A stretch of 64,000 nucleotides of DNA from Hydromicrobium sp964517765 (GTDB lineage: Bacteria > Actinomycetota > Humimicrobiia > Humimicrobiales > Humimicrobiaceae). The DNA lies in assembly GCA_964517765.1 (NCBI GenBank), contig CAZFEN010000005.1, forward strand, positions 9,261-73,260, written 5' to 3'. A program made the translations under genes and the position numbers. The notes below the pieces were generated by a model, which saw only the letters and a list, made by a program, of their open reading frames with translations, was not told the origin of the DNA and did not search any database. Positions 53,877 to 62,672 of the stretch are shown here, in pieces; position 1 is the first letter of the stretch; each line of letters opens with the position of its first letter.

Positions 53877-54077
53877 CTATCGGGTACTCTATTTATATCG
53901 TAATTAAAGTTAAATTTTTGTGCCAACAAAGTTACATTGGAAGCTTAAACTCTGACTGTAGCATAAATGCCCATATTTCATTAGTGGGACTTATAAAGCA
54001 GACAGGAGAGCATCCACCTGCTGAGAGCAGGGCGCAAAAAACTTCCTCTAGTTACGACTAAATTGAGTATCCATTTT
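53877..54077 (+). ncRNA. ssrS: Candidate 6S RNA
   Basis: The 375-bp aspS-alaS gap has no convincing protein gene but holds a ~195-nt rod-like RNA fold. Terminal helix: GGGTACTC (53882-53889) with GAGTATCC (54065-54072), ATTTA (53891-53895) with TAAAT (54059-54063), TCGTAATTA (53898-53906) with TAGTTACGA (54049-54057), AAGT (53907-53910) with ACTT (54041-54044), TTTTTGTGC (53915-53923) with GCGCAAAAA (54032-54040). These surround a large central bubble whose 3' strand carries a small hairpin (CCTGCT/AGCAGG, within 54017-54031). An apical stem lies at ~53956-54005. This is the 6S RNA plan. In Bacillus subtilis the 6S gene bsrA also lies just downstream of aspS. A TATGAT box (53864-53869) fits a start near 53877. 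The ends are approximate. Confidence 0.6.
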
Positions 54078-54107
54078 ATTATCGAAAATCAATCTATAAT
54101 TAATTAT

Positions 54108-56810
54108 ATGGACATAAGAAAAGTATTTCTGGATTATTTTAAAAAACACGATCACCTGATACTTCCCTCATCAGGTCTTATACCGCAGGATGACCCAAGT
54201 GTACTTTTGACAACTGCTGGAATGCAGCAATTCAGGCCGTATTATCTGGGAATTAAAAAACCTCCGGCAAAGAGAATTGCTACGGTACAAAAATGTTTCA
54301 GAACAAGTGATATCGATGAGGTAGGTTATACTGATAAGCATCTTACATTTTTTGAGATGCTGGGGAATTTTTCATTCGGGGATTATTTTAAAAAAGAAGC
54401 GATAGAATATGCCCTGGACTTCCTTGTAAATACTCTTAAAATTTCCATAAAAAATTTAACTGTGGCAGTATTTGAAGGAGACGATTATATACCGGCGGAC
54501 CTGGAATCCATAGAATACTGGAAAGAAAACGGAATAAGCCCTGCTAAAATATATAAGTTTGGTAAGGAAGAAAATTTCTGGGGTCCTGCAGGGGAAACAG
54601 GTCCCTGTGGTCCCTGCTCCGAAATATATTATGATTTTGGGAAAGAACGTGGATGCGGTAAAAAAGATTGCAATCCTAATTGTGACTGCGGCAGATTTCT
54701 TGAAATATGGAACCTGGTTTTTACACAGTATAATTTCAATGGAGAAAAGTATGATGAATTACCTCAAAAGAATATAGATACCGGTATGGGTCTTGAGCGG
54801 ATAATGGCGGTTCTTAAAGGGATACCTTCGGTATTTAAGACATCTTTATTTGAAAAGATAATAAAAGAAATAGAAAAAATATCAGGAAAAGAAAATTATT
54901 TTAACCGGAGCGAAAATTATGATGCAGCATTTAATAAGAGTGCAAAGATAATAGCAGATCACACAAGAGCTATTTATTTTTTGATTTCCGATGGAGTGAC
55001 ACCTTCCAATATGGGGAGAGGTTACATTTTAAGAAGAATAGTCAGGAGAGCAATAAGATTTGGCAGATCAATAGGAATCGAAAATTATTTTTTAAATGAT
55101 ATTGGGCAACTGGTAATAAGAGAATATTCAAAAACATATCCCGAACTACTTAGAAAGAAAGATTTTGCATTTAAATTGGTAAGGGATGAAGAAAAGAGAT
55201 TTACGGAAACGTTAAAGGACGGAAGTAAGGTTCTTGCCGGTAAAATCAGTAATATCAAAAAGAATAAAGAAAAATATCTTGATCCGGAGGATGCTTTCAG
55301 ACTTTATGACACGTATGGTTTTCCTGTCGAGTTGACTGTTGAAATATTGGATGAAAATGACTTAAAGCTGGATATAGAAAAGTTTTATTATTATTTGAAG
55401 AAACACACCGATAAATCAAGGGAAAGAGTCTCCTTCGATAAAAAAATAGATAAAAATCTGGAATTGTATAACAGGATAAATAAAAATATTGATGTAACAT
55501 TTGTCGGGTATCAAAAGAATGTATTGAAGACAACAATTGAGAATATCATAAAAGTCGGTGATTCAGGTAAAAGAGAACTGGTATCCGGATTATCCGAAGG
55601 AGAAAAGGGTGAATTGATTCTAAGGGAAACTCCGTTTTACGGTGAAAAAGGCGGTCAGATAGGAGATAGGGGTATCATTAAAAAAGGAGATAACCTATTT
55701 ATGGTCGAAGACAGCAAGATCCCGGTTGAAGGCATTTATACTCATAAAGGGCTTTTAAAGAAAGGCCAACTAAAAGCAGGTGATGAGATAAATGCCGAAG
55801 TCGACCATATTTATAGAAAAAATATAAGCAGAAACCATACCGCGACTCATCTTCTTCACTGGGCTCTGAGGAATGTATTTGGCAGTGAAGTAAAGCAAGC
55901 CGGTTCTTTTGTGGGGGAGGACAGATTCAGATTTGATTATTCTATTTATAACGCACCGGCTAAAGAAAATCTTAAAAAAGTAGAAAGAATGGTGAATGAG
56001 AAAATTCAGGCCAATGATACGGTTCGCTGCTTTGAGACCACAAGAGAATTTGCGGAGGAAATAGGGGCAATGTCTTTATTCGGTGAGAAATATGGTAAAT
56101 TCGTGAGAGTGGTAGAGATAAATAATTACAGCAGGGAATTGTGCGGCGGTGTCCATGTTACGAGAACGGGGGATATAGGCATATTTAAAATTACCTCAGA
56201 AACCAGCATTGGAGCCAACTTAAGAAGAATAGAAGCAGTAACCGGTATGTATGCATATAATTATCTGGAAGAAAAGGAAGATATATTACGTAAGGTTTCT
56301 ACGAGCCTTGAAGTGGAAGATAATAAGGTGCCGGATACAGTGAAAGATGTTAAAAATAATTTAGAGAAAAAAGAAGAAGAACTCCTGACGCTGAAGGTTA
56401 AAATTGCAAAAAAAGAAATTATGGATAAATCCGGTTACGATTCTTCGACAGCGGGATTAAAAATAATTGACTTTGATTTTTCGAAATATGAAGTAACATC
56501 TGGCATGGAAATCAATAAAATGGGTATAGTAGGCGATGAGATTAAGGATTATTTCAAAGGAATAAATACTTTTATTGTTTTTGGAAATATCTTAAATAAT
56601 AAGCCTGTTATGATCCTGCAGGCAACAGGAGATCTGGTGAAAAAAGGTATAGATTGCGGTAAAATTGCCGTAGAAGTCAGCCGAAAATTAAAAGGCGGAG
56701 GCGGAGGCAAACCCGGATTTGCCCGGATAGGTGGTTCGGATGCCCGTTCTCTGGACAGTGCGATAGATATTGTAAAGTCCAGGGTGTTGGACATCTTAAG
56801 AAAAGAATAA
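54108..56810 (+). CDS. alaS: Alanyl-tRNA synthetase
   Basis: This 900-residue enzyme charges tRNA-Ala and edits mischarged Ser/Gly. I start at ATG 54108 ('MDIRKVFLDYFKKHDH'), the usual family start; an upstream in-frame TTG at 54063 lies inside the structured RNA. It has the class II core 'LPSSGLIPQDDPSVLLTTAGM' region, 'EENFWGPAGETGPCGPCSE', 'DTGMGLERI', and an editing domain with zinc ligands in 'NHTATHLLHWAL' and 'ELCGGVHVTRTGDIG'. The C-terminal C-Ala domain contains the Gly-rich 'GGGGGKPGFARIGG'. No clear ribosome site is seen. The stop overlaps the ruvX ATG. Confidence 0.96.
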   Translation: MDIRKVFLDYFKKHDHLILPSSGLIPQDDPSVLLTTAGMQQFRPYYLGIKKPPAKRIATVQKCFRTSDIDEVGYTDKHLTFFEMLGNFSFGDYFKKEAIEYALDFLVNTLKISIKNLTVAVFEGDDYIPADLESIEYWKENGISPAKIYKFGKEENFWGPAGETGPCGPCSEIYYDFGKERGCGKKDCNPNCDCGRFLEIWNLVFTQYNFNGEKYDELPQKNIDTGMGLERIMAVLKGIPSVFKTSLFEKIIKEIEKISGKENYFNRSENYDAAFNKSAKIIADHTRAIYFLISDGVTPSNMGRGYILRRIVRRAIRFGRSIGIENYFLNDIGQLVIREYSKTYPELLRKKDFAFKLVRDEEKRFTETLKDGSKVLAGKISNIKKNKEKYLDPEDAFRLYDTYGFPVELTVEILDENDLKLDIEKFYYYLKKHTDKSRERVSFDKKIDKNLELYNRINKNIDVTFVGYQKNVLKTTIENIIKVGDSGKRELVSGLSEGEKGELILRETPFYGEKGGQIGDRGIIKKGDNLFMVEDSKIPVEGIYTHKGLLKKGQLKAGDEINAEVDHIYRKNISRNHTATHLLHWALRNVFGSEVKQAGSFVGEDRFRFDYSIYNAPAKENLKKVERMVNEKIQANDTVRCFETTREFAEEIGAMSLFGEKYGKFVRVVEINNYSRELCGGVHVTRTGDIGIFKITSETSIGANLRRIEAVTGMYAYNYLEEKEDILRKVSTSLEVEDNKVPDTVKDVKNNLEKKEEELLTLKVKIAKKEIMDKSGYDSSTAGLKIIDFDFSKYEVTSGMEINKMGIVGDEIKDYFKGINTFIVFGNILNNKPVMILQATGDLVKKGIDCGKIAVEVSRKLKGGGGGKPGFARIGGSDARSLDSAIDIVKSRVLDILRKE

Positions 56811-57223
56811 TGAAAATTCTGGGATTAGATATAGGAGATAAAAGAATAGGAATTGCGATTTCGGATGAACTTGAGATAATATCTACACCATTCGAAGTAA
56901 TCGAAAATGATGAAAAAGTAGATGATAAAATCAGGGAAATCATAAATAAACATAATATAAAAAAAGTAGTTGTGGGAATACCTTACACCCTTAAGGGATC
57001 AGTGGGTGATCAGGCAAGAAAGACCATTGATTTTATAGATAGTACGTTTAAAAATATGAATGTAGAAGTTGAATATATGGATGAGAGGTATACTACAAAA
57101 ATCCCATTAAAGCTTTTCGGTAAATATTCCAAAAAGAAGGTGCTCGATAAGTTTTCAGCGAGTATAATTCTGGAGGATTATTTAAGAAGAAAAAAAGGAA
57201 AAATTAAAAATGCCAAAAAATAA
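56810..57223 (+). CDS. ruvX: Putative pre-16S rRNA nuclease RuvX/YqgF
   Basis: This 137-residue RNase H-fold protein trims the 5' end of 16S rRNA. Catalytic acidic residues lie in 'LGLDIGDKRIGIAISDE' (~residues 3-19) and the C-terminal 'DKFSASIILEDYL'. 'VVGIPYTLKGSVGDQARK' and 'VEYMDERYTTK' are family motifs. Its ATG overlaps the alaS stop and its end overlaps mltG by 14 bases. alaS-ruvX-mltG is a widely conserved order. Confidence 0.94.
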   Translation: MKILGLDIGDKRIGIAISDELEIISTPFEVIENDEKVDDKIREIINKHNIKKVVVGIPYTLKGSVGDQARKTIDFIDSTFKNMNVEVEYMDERYTTKIPLKLFGKYSKKKVLDKFSASIILEDYLRRKKGKIKNAKK

Positions 57224-58229
57224 ATTTAAAACTGTTTTTGATCTTATAATTCCGCTTATGGTATTATCTATACTTTTCTTTTATCTGACTTCATGCAGTA
57301 TTTTTAATGAAGAGAACGAAAATACTGTTCCCCCCGGTACCGGGATAGAATTTGAAATAACGGAGGGAATGACCCTGAGCAGGGTAGCCGAGCTTTTAGA
57401 AGAAAAAGGGATAATAGATAGTGCGTTCATTTTTAGATTGTTTGTGGAACAAAGAGGCAAAGATGGAAGTTTGATACCGGGTATATATACACTCAAAGCA
57501 GGTTCGGAACATGAAGAAATCCTGGCCATAATAACAGCGGTTCCAACAGTGGTGACCTATAAATTTACGATTCCTGAAGGTTTTACCGTAAAAGAAATCA
57601 TAGAAAGAGTAGTCCGGGATGTGCCTTTTATTGAACAGGAAGATATGGAACAGGCTGCAAGTATAATTAATTATGATTATGATTATTTAAAGGATGCAGA
57701 AAGTCTCGAAGGATTTCTGTTCCCGAAGACATATGATATTACGATAGATTATTCTGCCGGAAATATCATTGAAATGATGCTTGCACAGTATCAGTTCGAA
57801 ACCGGTAGTCTCGATTATTCACTGGCAGATAATAAAGGTCTCAGTCACTATGACATACTGAAGATCGCATCAATGATAGAAAGAGAAGCTTATATAGCCG
57901 AAGAAAGAGCATTGATTTCAGCAGTAATACATAACAGGTTAGATATTGAAATGAGTCTGGGTGTAGACGCTACCTTAAGTTACTATTTAGATAAAGGGGA
58001 GGAAGAGCTAACCGAGAGTGATTTACAGAATGACACGGAGTATAATACCAGACTATATGCCGGATTACCGCCAACTCCTATATGTAATCCAGGTCTGGCC
58101 TGTATTGAAGCAGCTTTAAATCCTGAGCCAGACGTAGAATATTTATATTTCAAGATTACCGATACAGAGAATCACAGGCATTCATTTTTTAATACTTACC
58201 AGGAATTCCTGGATGCAAAAGTTAAATAG
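57210..58229 (+). CDS. mltG: Endolytic peptidoglycan transglycosylase MltG
   Basis: MltG cuts nascent glycan strands to set their length during cell-wall growth. The 339-residue protein has one N-terminal hydrophobic helix (~10-28) ending in 'LTSC', a good lipobox, so it may be a lipoprotein here. A LysM-like region 'FEITEGMTLSRVAELL' is followed by the YceG core with the catalytic Glu in 'ASMIEREAY' (~220), 'VIHNRL', 'LGVDATLSYYL' and 'NTRLYAGLPPTPICNPG'. It overlaps both ruvX and the methyltransferase gene (17 bases), so the genes are translationally coupled. Confidence 0.94.
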   Translation: MPKNKFKTVFDLIIPLMVLSILFFYLTSCSIFNEENENTVPPGTGIEFEITEGMTLSRVAELLEEKGIIDSAFIFRLFVEQRGKDGSLIPGIYTLKAGSEHEEILAIITAVPTVVTYKFTIPEGFTVKEIIERVVRDVPFIEQEDMEQAASIINYDYDYLKDAESLEGFLFPKTYDITIDYSAGNIIEMMLAQYQFETGSLDYSLADNKGLSHYDILKIASMIEREAYIAEERALISAVIHNRLDIEMSLGVDATLSYYLDKGEEELTESDLQNDTEYNTRLYAGLPPTPICNPGLACIEAALNPEPDVEYLYFKITDTENHRHSFFNTYQEFLDAKVK

Positions 58230-58845
58230 CAATACAGCAATAAAAGATTTAATAGAAGAAAAGAAATTATTGCGCAGGTTACAGAAGAAAGCGGAACTGG
58301 AAAAAATACCAATAATTGATATAACTGCGGGAAGATTTCTTGAAATGGTCTGTTTTTTTATCCAACCAAAAAGTATCCTGGAGATCGGGTGCGGAACGGG
58401 TTTTTCATCTTATTTTCTTATAAAAAATCTGAAGGGGGGTTCCTACACTGGAATAGATTTAAATAGAGAAAGAATCAAGGAAGCAAAAAAATTCATTGTG
58501 AATGAATTTGGGGAGAAAGAAATCCGGTTTCTTACGGGTAATGCATTAAATATAATACCCGGTCTTAAAGGAAAGTTTGATCTTGTATTTATAGATGCTG
58601 CAAAATATGAGTATCCTCTCTACTTAAAAGCTGTTGAAAGTAAGTTAAAAACAGGAGCAATGATAATTGCGGATAATATATTTTATAGCGGCAAGATTTT
58701 TAAAAAAGAAATAAACAGGCATGACTTAAAAAGTGTAAAAGGGATAAAGGAATATATTGATCATACAAGTAATTCCAAAAGATTCAACAGTCATTTTATC
58801 GACATTGGTGACGGTATATCTATAACGGAATTTTCTAAAAAATAA
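58213..58845 (+). CDS. trmR: tRNA 5-hydroxyuridine methyltransferase-like O-methyltransferase (TrmR/YrrM)
   Basis: This 210-residue class I O-methyltransferase (family 3) has SAM motif 'LEIGCGTGFSSYF' (~56-68), 'YTGIDLNRERIKEAK' and metal/substrate region 'DLVFIDAAKYEYPLYL' (~118-133), 'IIADNIFYSGKI'. In Bacillus subtilis yrrM, located between mltG (yrrL) and U32 genes (yrrN/yrrO), encodes TrmR, which makes 5-methoxyuridine-34 in tRNA. Here the order is mltG, this gene, then a U32 protein, so the same role is likely. The gene order is seen directly; the reaction is inferred from synteny. Confidence 0.85.
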   Translation: MQKLNSNTAIKDLIEEKKLLRRLQKKAELEKIPIIDITAGRFLEMVCFFIQPKSILEIGCGTGFSSYFLIKNLKGGSYTGIDLNRERIKEAKKFIVNEFGEKEIRFLTGNALNIIPGLKGKFDLVFIDAAKYEYPLYLKAVESKLKTGAMIIADNIFYSGKIFKKEINRHDLKSVKGIKEYIDHTSNSKRFNSHFIDIGDGISITEFSKK

Positions 58846-58856
58846 ATTGTAAAATC

Positions 58857-60095
58857 ATGATAAAAAATAAAAAAATACCCGAACTTCTTGTACCGGCAAA
58901 TAATCTGAATATTTTGAAATACGCAGTAAGCTACGGTGCGGATGCTGTATATGTTGGAGGAAAAGAATTTAATTTAAGGAGCATCAGGGGAAATTTTACA
59001 CTTCCGGAACTTGAAGAAGGGGTGGAGTACACGCATAAAAATGGTGTGAAGATCTATTTTACCCTTAATTCAGTAGTCTATGAAATGGAACTTCCCCGGT
59101 TAAAGAGATATGTTAAAAAATTAAGAGATATAGACATAGATGCGATTATAGTATCCGATCTTGGAGTCATGGAATTAATAAAAGAATTTATTCCGGCGAT
59201 GAAAATACATATAAGCACACAGTCAAATATAAACAATCACCTTGCAGTAAATTTTTTAGCAAGACTTGGAGCAAGCAGGGTAAATCTTGCAAGAGAAATA
59301 AGCTTTCACGATTTAAAAATTATTATGGAGAAAACGAATATTGAAATCGAGATATTTGTACACGGTGCTTTATGTATTTCTTATTCAGGAAGATGTATGT
59401 TGAGTAAATATATGACCGGCCGTGAAGCAAATAAAGGAGAGTGCACACACAGCTGCAGGTGGAAATATTATTTGATGGAAGAAGAAAGAGCAAATCTATT
59501 TTTTCCGGTTGAGCAGGATAAAAAAGGAACTTATATATATAATTCGAGGGACCTTTGCCTGCTCGAAAAATTAAAATTACTGGTAGATGCGGGTGTGTAT
59601 ACATTGAAAATAGAGGGAAGGATGAAAACGGAAAATTATGTGGGTCTTACGACATGGGTTTACAGAAAGGCACTCGATTACATCAAGAATGATAAATTTA
59701 CCACTGATAAAGTATCCTACCTGACCGGTGAGCTGGATAAATGTACTCATCGTAATTTTACTCAAGGATTTATGTTTTTAAAAGATAAAAGCGAACTTGA
59801 GAATAATGAAAATGTAGGTTATATAACAAAATACAGATTTATCGGAGTTTACCATGATTTCAATTCCGTGCATAACGGACCTATCATAAATGTGAAGAAC
59901 CAGTTCAGAGTCGGAGAAGTCGTGGATATTTTACAGCCCCACAAGAATCCTGAAAAGTTTAAAATTGGAAAATTGATATCGGTTGCGGATGAAACAAAAC
60001 TAAAATATGCAAATCCAAACGATCGGGTCATCTTGTGCGGTCTTGGTAAAGTAAGCCCATTTTCAATTTTCAGAATTAAAAGCATCGGGATTTAG
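58857..60095 (+). CDS. trhP: Peptidase U32 family protein, probable tRNA uridine hydroxylase TrhP
   Basis: This 412-residue member of the U32 family is now known to include TrhP, which makes 5-hydroxyuridine-34 in tRNA using prephenate. The U32 signature is intact: 'EIFVHGALCISYSGRCMLS' (~163-181), followed by 'GECTHSCRWKYYL', whose Cys are candidate iron-sulfur ligands. 'LKIEGRMKTENYV' is another family stretch, and a C-terminal beta-barrel domain follows. It lies 11 bp after the TrmR-like gene, which would methylate its product. Bacillus has two paralogues (yrrN and yrrO); only one is seen here. Confidence 0.85.
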   Translation: MIKNKKIPELLVPANNLNILKYAVSYGADAVYVGGKEFNLRSIRGNFTLPELEEGVEYTHKNGVKIYFTLNSVVYEMELPRLKRYVKKLRDIDIDAIIVSDLGVMELIKEFIPAMKIHISTQSNINNHLAVNFLARLGASRVNLAREISFHDLKIIMEKTNIEIEIFVHGALCISYSGRCMLSKYMTGREANKGECTHSCRWKYYLMEEERANLFFPVEQDKKGTYIYNSRDLCLLEKLKLLVDAGVYTLKIEGRMKTENYVGLTTWVYRKALDYIKNDKFTTDKVSYLTGELDKCTHRNFTQGFMFLKDKSELENNENVGYITKYRFIGVYHDFNSVHNGPIINVKNQFRVGEVVDILQPHKNPEKFKIGKLISVADETKLKYANPNDRVILCGLGKVSPFSIFRIKSIGI

Positions 60096-60194
60096 AACAT
60101 ATGGAGCTAAAATATAATAAAAGTTATAAAAGTTTAAGAAGTTGAAAATATAAAAGTTTTTTAGTATTATTATAATAATTAATTTAAAAGATAT

Positions 60195-60479
60195 ATGAGT
60201 GAAAATATTAAAACTTATGAATTGATACTGTCAGGCAGGGTACAGGGTGTAGGTTTCAGATATTTTGTGGAATCAATAGCCGGGAGATTTGGTATTACCG
60301 GCTTTGTCAGAAATAATCCTGACCGAAAAGTGGAAGTGGTCTGTCAGGGAGAGGAAGAGGATCTGAAGAAATTTGTAGATGGAGTAAAGAAAGGCCCGTC
60401 GTTTTCCGTAGTAACAGATGTCAGGATAGAAGAAATAAAAGATAGCAAAAAATATAACATATTCGAAATCAAGTTTTGA
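60195..60479 (+). CDS. acyP: Acylphosphatase
   Basis: This 94-residue enzyme hydrolyses acyl phosphates such as 1,3-bisphosphoglycerate or carbamoyl phosphate. The signature 'SGRVQGVGFRYFVE' (~12-25) holds the phosphate-binding loop and catalytic Arg. 'GFVRNNPDRKVEVVCQG' contains the catalytic Asn. Length and fold are typical. It has no obvious partner; the ATG at 60195 lacks a strong ribosome site. Another acylphosphatase-like domain is found in HypF at 23902-26265. Confidence 0.93.
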   Translation: MSENIKTYELILSGRVQGVGFRYFVESIAGRFGITGFVRNNPDRKVEVVCQGEEEDLKKFVDGVKKGPSFSVVTDVRIEEIKDSKKYNIFEIKF

Positions 60480-60522
60480 TGTTATCGTTATAGCAATAAT
60501 AATAGCAAGAGATATAGATAAA

Positions 60523-61380
60523 ATGATTAGTTCCGGTACAAAAGTAATAGCGCTTATCGGTAATCCGATAGAGAATAGTCTATCTCCAAAGATTCAGAAT
60601 TATTTCATAAGCAAATACTCCAGAGATGCTGTCTACCTATCATTCGAAATTAAAAAAGAAGATATCAGAGAAGCATTCAATGGTGCAAAAAAATTGGGTA
60701 TATTTGGATTGAATGTAACCATGCCCTATAAAGAAGAAGTATTCAAATTAATAGATAATCCCGATCGTGTTTCATCGATTATAAAATCCGTAAATACCGT
60801 AAAATTCAATCAGAAAGAAAATATTTCTGAAGGTTTTAATACAGATGTTGAAGGCTTTTTGATATCAATGGACAAAAAAAAATTCAAATGGACAGGAAGC
60901 CGGTGTCTTGTCATAGGCGCAGGTGGTGCCGCAAGGAGCACTATTTATGGAATGCTTCAGAAAAAAATCAAAAAGATATTTGTTTATAATAGAACCGCAG
61001 GGAAAATAGCAGATATTATAAAAGATTTAAAATCTGAAGGAAGTGAAAAAATCAAAGCTTTATATAGCATTAATGATATAAGCGATGAAATAAAGGATAT
61101 CGATTTAATAGTCAATTGTACTCCGGTTGGGATGGATATAGGATCAAATAAAGATATGCTGCCTGTACCGGAAAGCTGGAATCTCAATGGGAAATTTATT
61201 TTTGATATGATCTACAGACCGGTAGAAACAAAATTTTTAAAGAAAGCCAGAGAAGAGGGGGCAATGGCTTTAAGCGGTATAGATCTGTTGATAAATCAGG
61301 CAGCATTATCTTTTAAAATCTGGTTTGGCATATTACCGGGGACAGATGATATTAAAGAAATAGTTTTAGATAGTATTTAA
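60523..61380 (+). CDS. aroE: Shikimate dehydrogenase
   Basis: AroE reduces 3-dehydroshikimate with NADPH in aromatic amino acid synthesis. The 285-residue protein shows 'IGNPIENSLSPKIQNYF' (shikimate binding, ~11-27), the catalytic Lys-containing 'LNVTMPYKEEVFKLID' (~66-81), the nucleotide loop 'VIGAGGAARSTIYGM' (~131-145) and 'YNRTAGK'. 'NCTPVGM' and 'GIDLLINQAALSF' are also conserved. It lies between acyP and pilT in the same direction, as aroE follows mltG in Actinomycetota. Confidence 0.95.
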   Translation: MISSGTKVIALIGNPIENSLSPKIQNYFISKYSRDAVYLSFEIKKEDIREAFNGAKKLGIFGLNVTMPYKEEVFKLIDNPDRVSSIIKSVNTVKFNQKENISEGFNTDVEGFLISMDKKKFKWTGSRCLVIGAGGAARSTIYGMLQKKIKKIFVYNRTAGKIADIIKDLKSEGSEKIKALYSINDISDEIKDIDLIVNCTPVGMDIGSNKDMLPVPESWNLNGKFIFDMIYRPVETKFLKKAREEGAMALSGIDLLINQAALSFKIWFGILPGTDDIKEIVLDSI

Positions 61381-61420
61381 AAAAGCATCATAAAATAAAA
61401 GAAAGAATAACGGGGGAAAT

Positions 61421-62634
61421 ATGGATATAAATGATATTTTGCTTGAAGCTATAAAAAGTAACGCATCAGATGTGCATATCGTATGTATTCTACCTCCGAT
61501 AATAAGGATTAATGGAAGACTGGTAAAACTGGAAAAATTTGGAGATATCTCACCTGAAATATCGGAGAAAATACTTACCGGAATATTAAACGAGGAACAG
61601 AAAAAAAGGCTTAAGGAAAGACTCACAGTAGATTTTTCCTATACAATGGCAGGCCAGGGAAGATTCAGATGCAGCTACTATTATCAAAGAAATTCACTGG
61701 CTGCTGCGTTTAGATATATTTCAAGAGAAATACCAGGTATCGAAGAATTGAATCTACCAAAGCAAATCGAAGAGTTTGTAAATTATCCCAGAGGCCTGGT
61801 CCTGGTAACGGGTCCTACCGGGTGCGGTAAATCGACTACGCTTGCTTCTATTATCGACATGATCAATAAAAGCAGATCCGCAAATATTATAACGATAGAA
61901 GATCCAATAGAATATTTATTTACGCATAAAAAAAGCATCGTCTCCCAGAGAGAAGTATTAACCGATACCCACACGTTTGAAGAGGCACTTAAATATANNN
62001 NNNNNNNNNNNNNNNNNNNNNNNNNNNNNNNNNNNNNNNNNNNNNNNNNNNNNNNNNNNNNNNNNNNNNNNNNNNNNNNNNNNNNNNNNNNNNNNNNTCC
62101 CAGAGAGAAGTATTAACCGATACCCACACGTTTGAAGAGGCACTTAAATATATTTTAAGAGAGGACCCGGATGTCATAATGGTGGGAGAAATGAGAGATC
62201 TGGAGACAATATCGAGTACGCTTACGGCCGCAGAAACGGGCCATCTTGTTTTCTCGACTTTACATACCCAGGATGCACCACAGACAATTGATAGAATCAT
62301 AGATGTTTTTCCGACACATCAGCAAAAGCAGGTCAGGGCTCAATTAGCAGGGACCTTAAAAGCAGTTCTTGTACAGCAATTGATATCCAACAAGAACAAA
62401 GATGGGAGGTTACCTGCAACCGAGTTGATGTTTGTTAATGACGCTATAAGGAATATGATCAGAGAAGTTAAAGTCCACCAGATTTATTCGGCTATACAGG
62501 CCAGCGGAAGAAGAGGGATGATGACCATGGATATGTCGCTTGCGAATCTTTATAAAGAAGGTAAAATTACTGAAGAAACAGCATTAGAAAAAGCACATAA
62601 TACAGATGAAGTAAAAAGAATGATCAATAGTTGA
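61421..62634 (+). CDS. pilT: Type IV pilus retraction ATPase PilT, split by an artificial assembly gap
   Basis: PilT powers pilus retraction. The 5' part (61421-61997) holds the N-terminal domain and Walker A 'GPTGCGKST' (~131-139) plus 'TIEDPIEYLF'. The 3' part (62098-62634) holds Walker B 'VIMVGEMRD', 'GHLVFSTLHTQDAP' and the PilT-specific 'AIRNMIREVK'. Between them are 100 N bases, with the same 55 bases on each side (61943-61997 and 62098-62152). Removing 155 bases (100 N + one copy) restores one frame of 352 residues, the normal PilT length. The gene is therefore probably complete and intact in the organism. pilC follows after 38 bp. Confidence 0.92.
61943..61997 (+). repeat. 55-bp duplicated contig end, copy 1
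   Basis: These 55 bases are identical to 62098-62152, directly across the N gap. They code for the same PilT residues (from 'SQREVLTDT' on), so they are one genomic segment present on two contig ends. Confidence 0.95.
61998..62097. other. 100-base scaffold gap (N)
   Basis: Exactly 100 N, the usual placeholder for a gap of unknown size. The flanking overlap shows that the true gap size is negative: the contigs overlap by 55 bp. Confidence 0.98.
62098..62152 (+). repeat. 55-bp duplicated contig end, copy 2
   Basis: Identical to 61943-61997. One of the two copies should be removed to rebuild the pilT reading frame. Confidence 0.95.
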
Positions 62635-62672
62635 TATTTATCCCGCGATAGAGCAGATGAAGGTCAATAATT

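Noticed and set aside
53846..54061. A 71-codon plus-strand ORF in the aspS-alaS gap
   Set aside because: It lies almost wholly inside the structured RNA, starts with TTG without a ribosome site, and its residue make-up is unlike the neighbouring proteins.
53877..54107. T-box, TPP or other riboswitch upstream of alaS
   Set aside because: A TGGGAC and a CTGAGA string suggested T-box or TPP, but the full T-box sequence, specifier stem, TPP thi-box and a following terminator are all absent.
61943..62152. A true 55-bp tandem duplication within pilT
   Set aside because: The copies lie exactly at the two edges of a 100-N gap, and collapsing them restores the reading frame; this is a scaffolding artefact.
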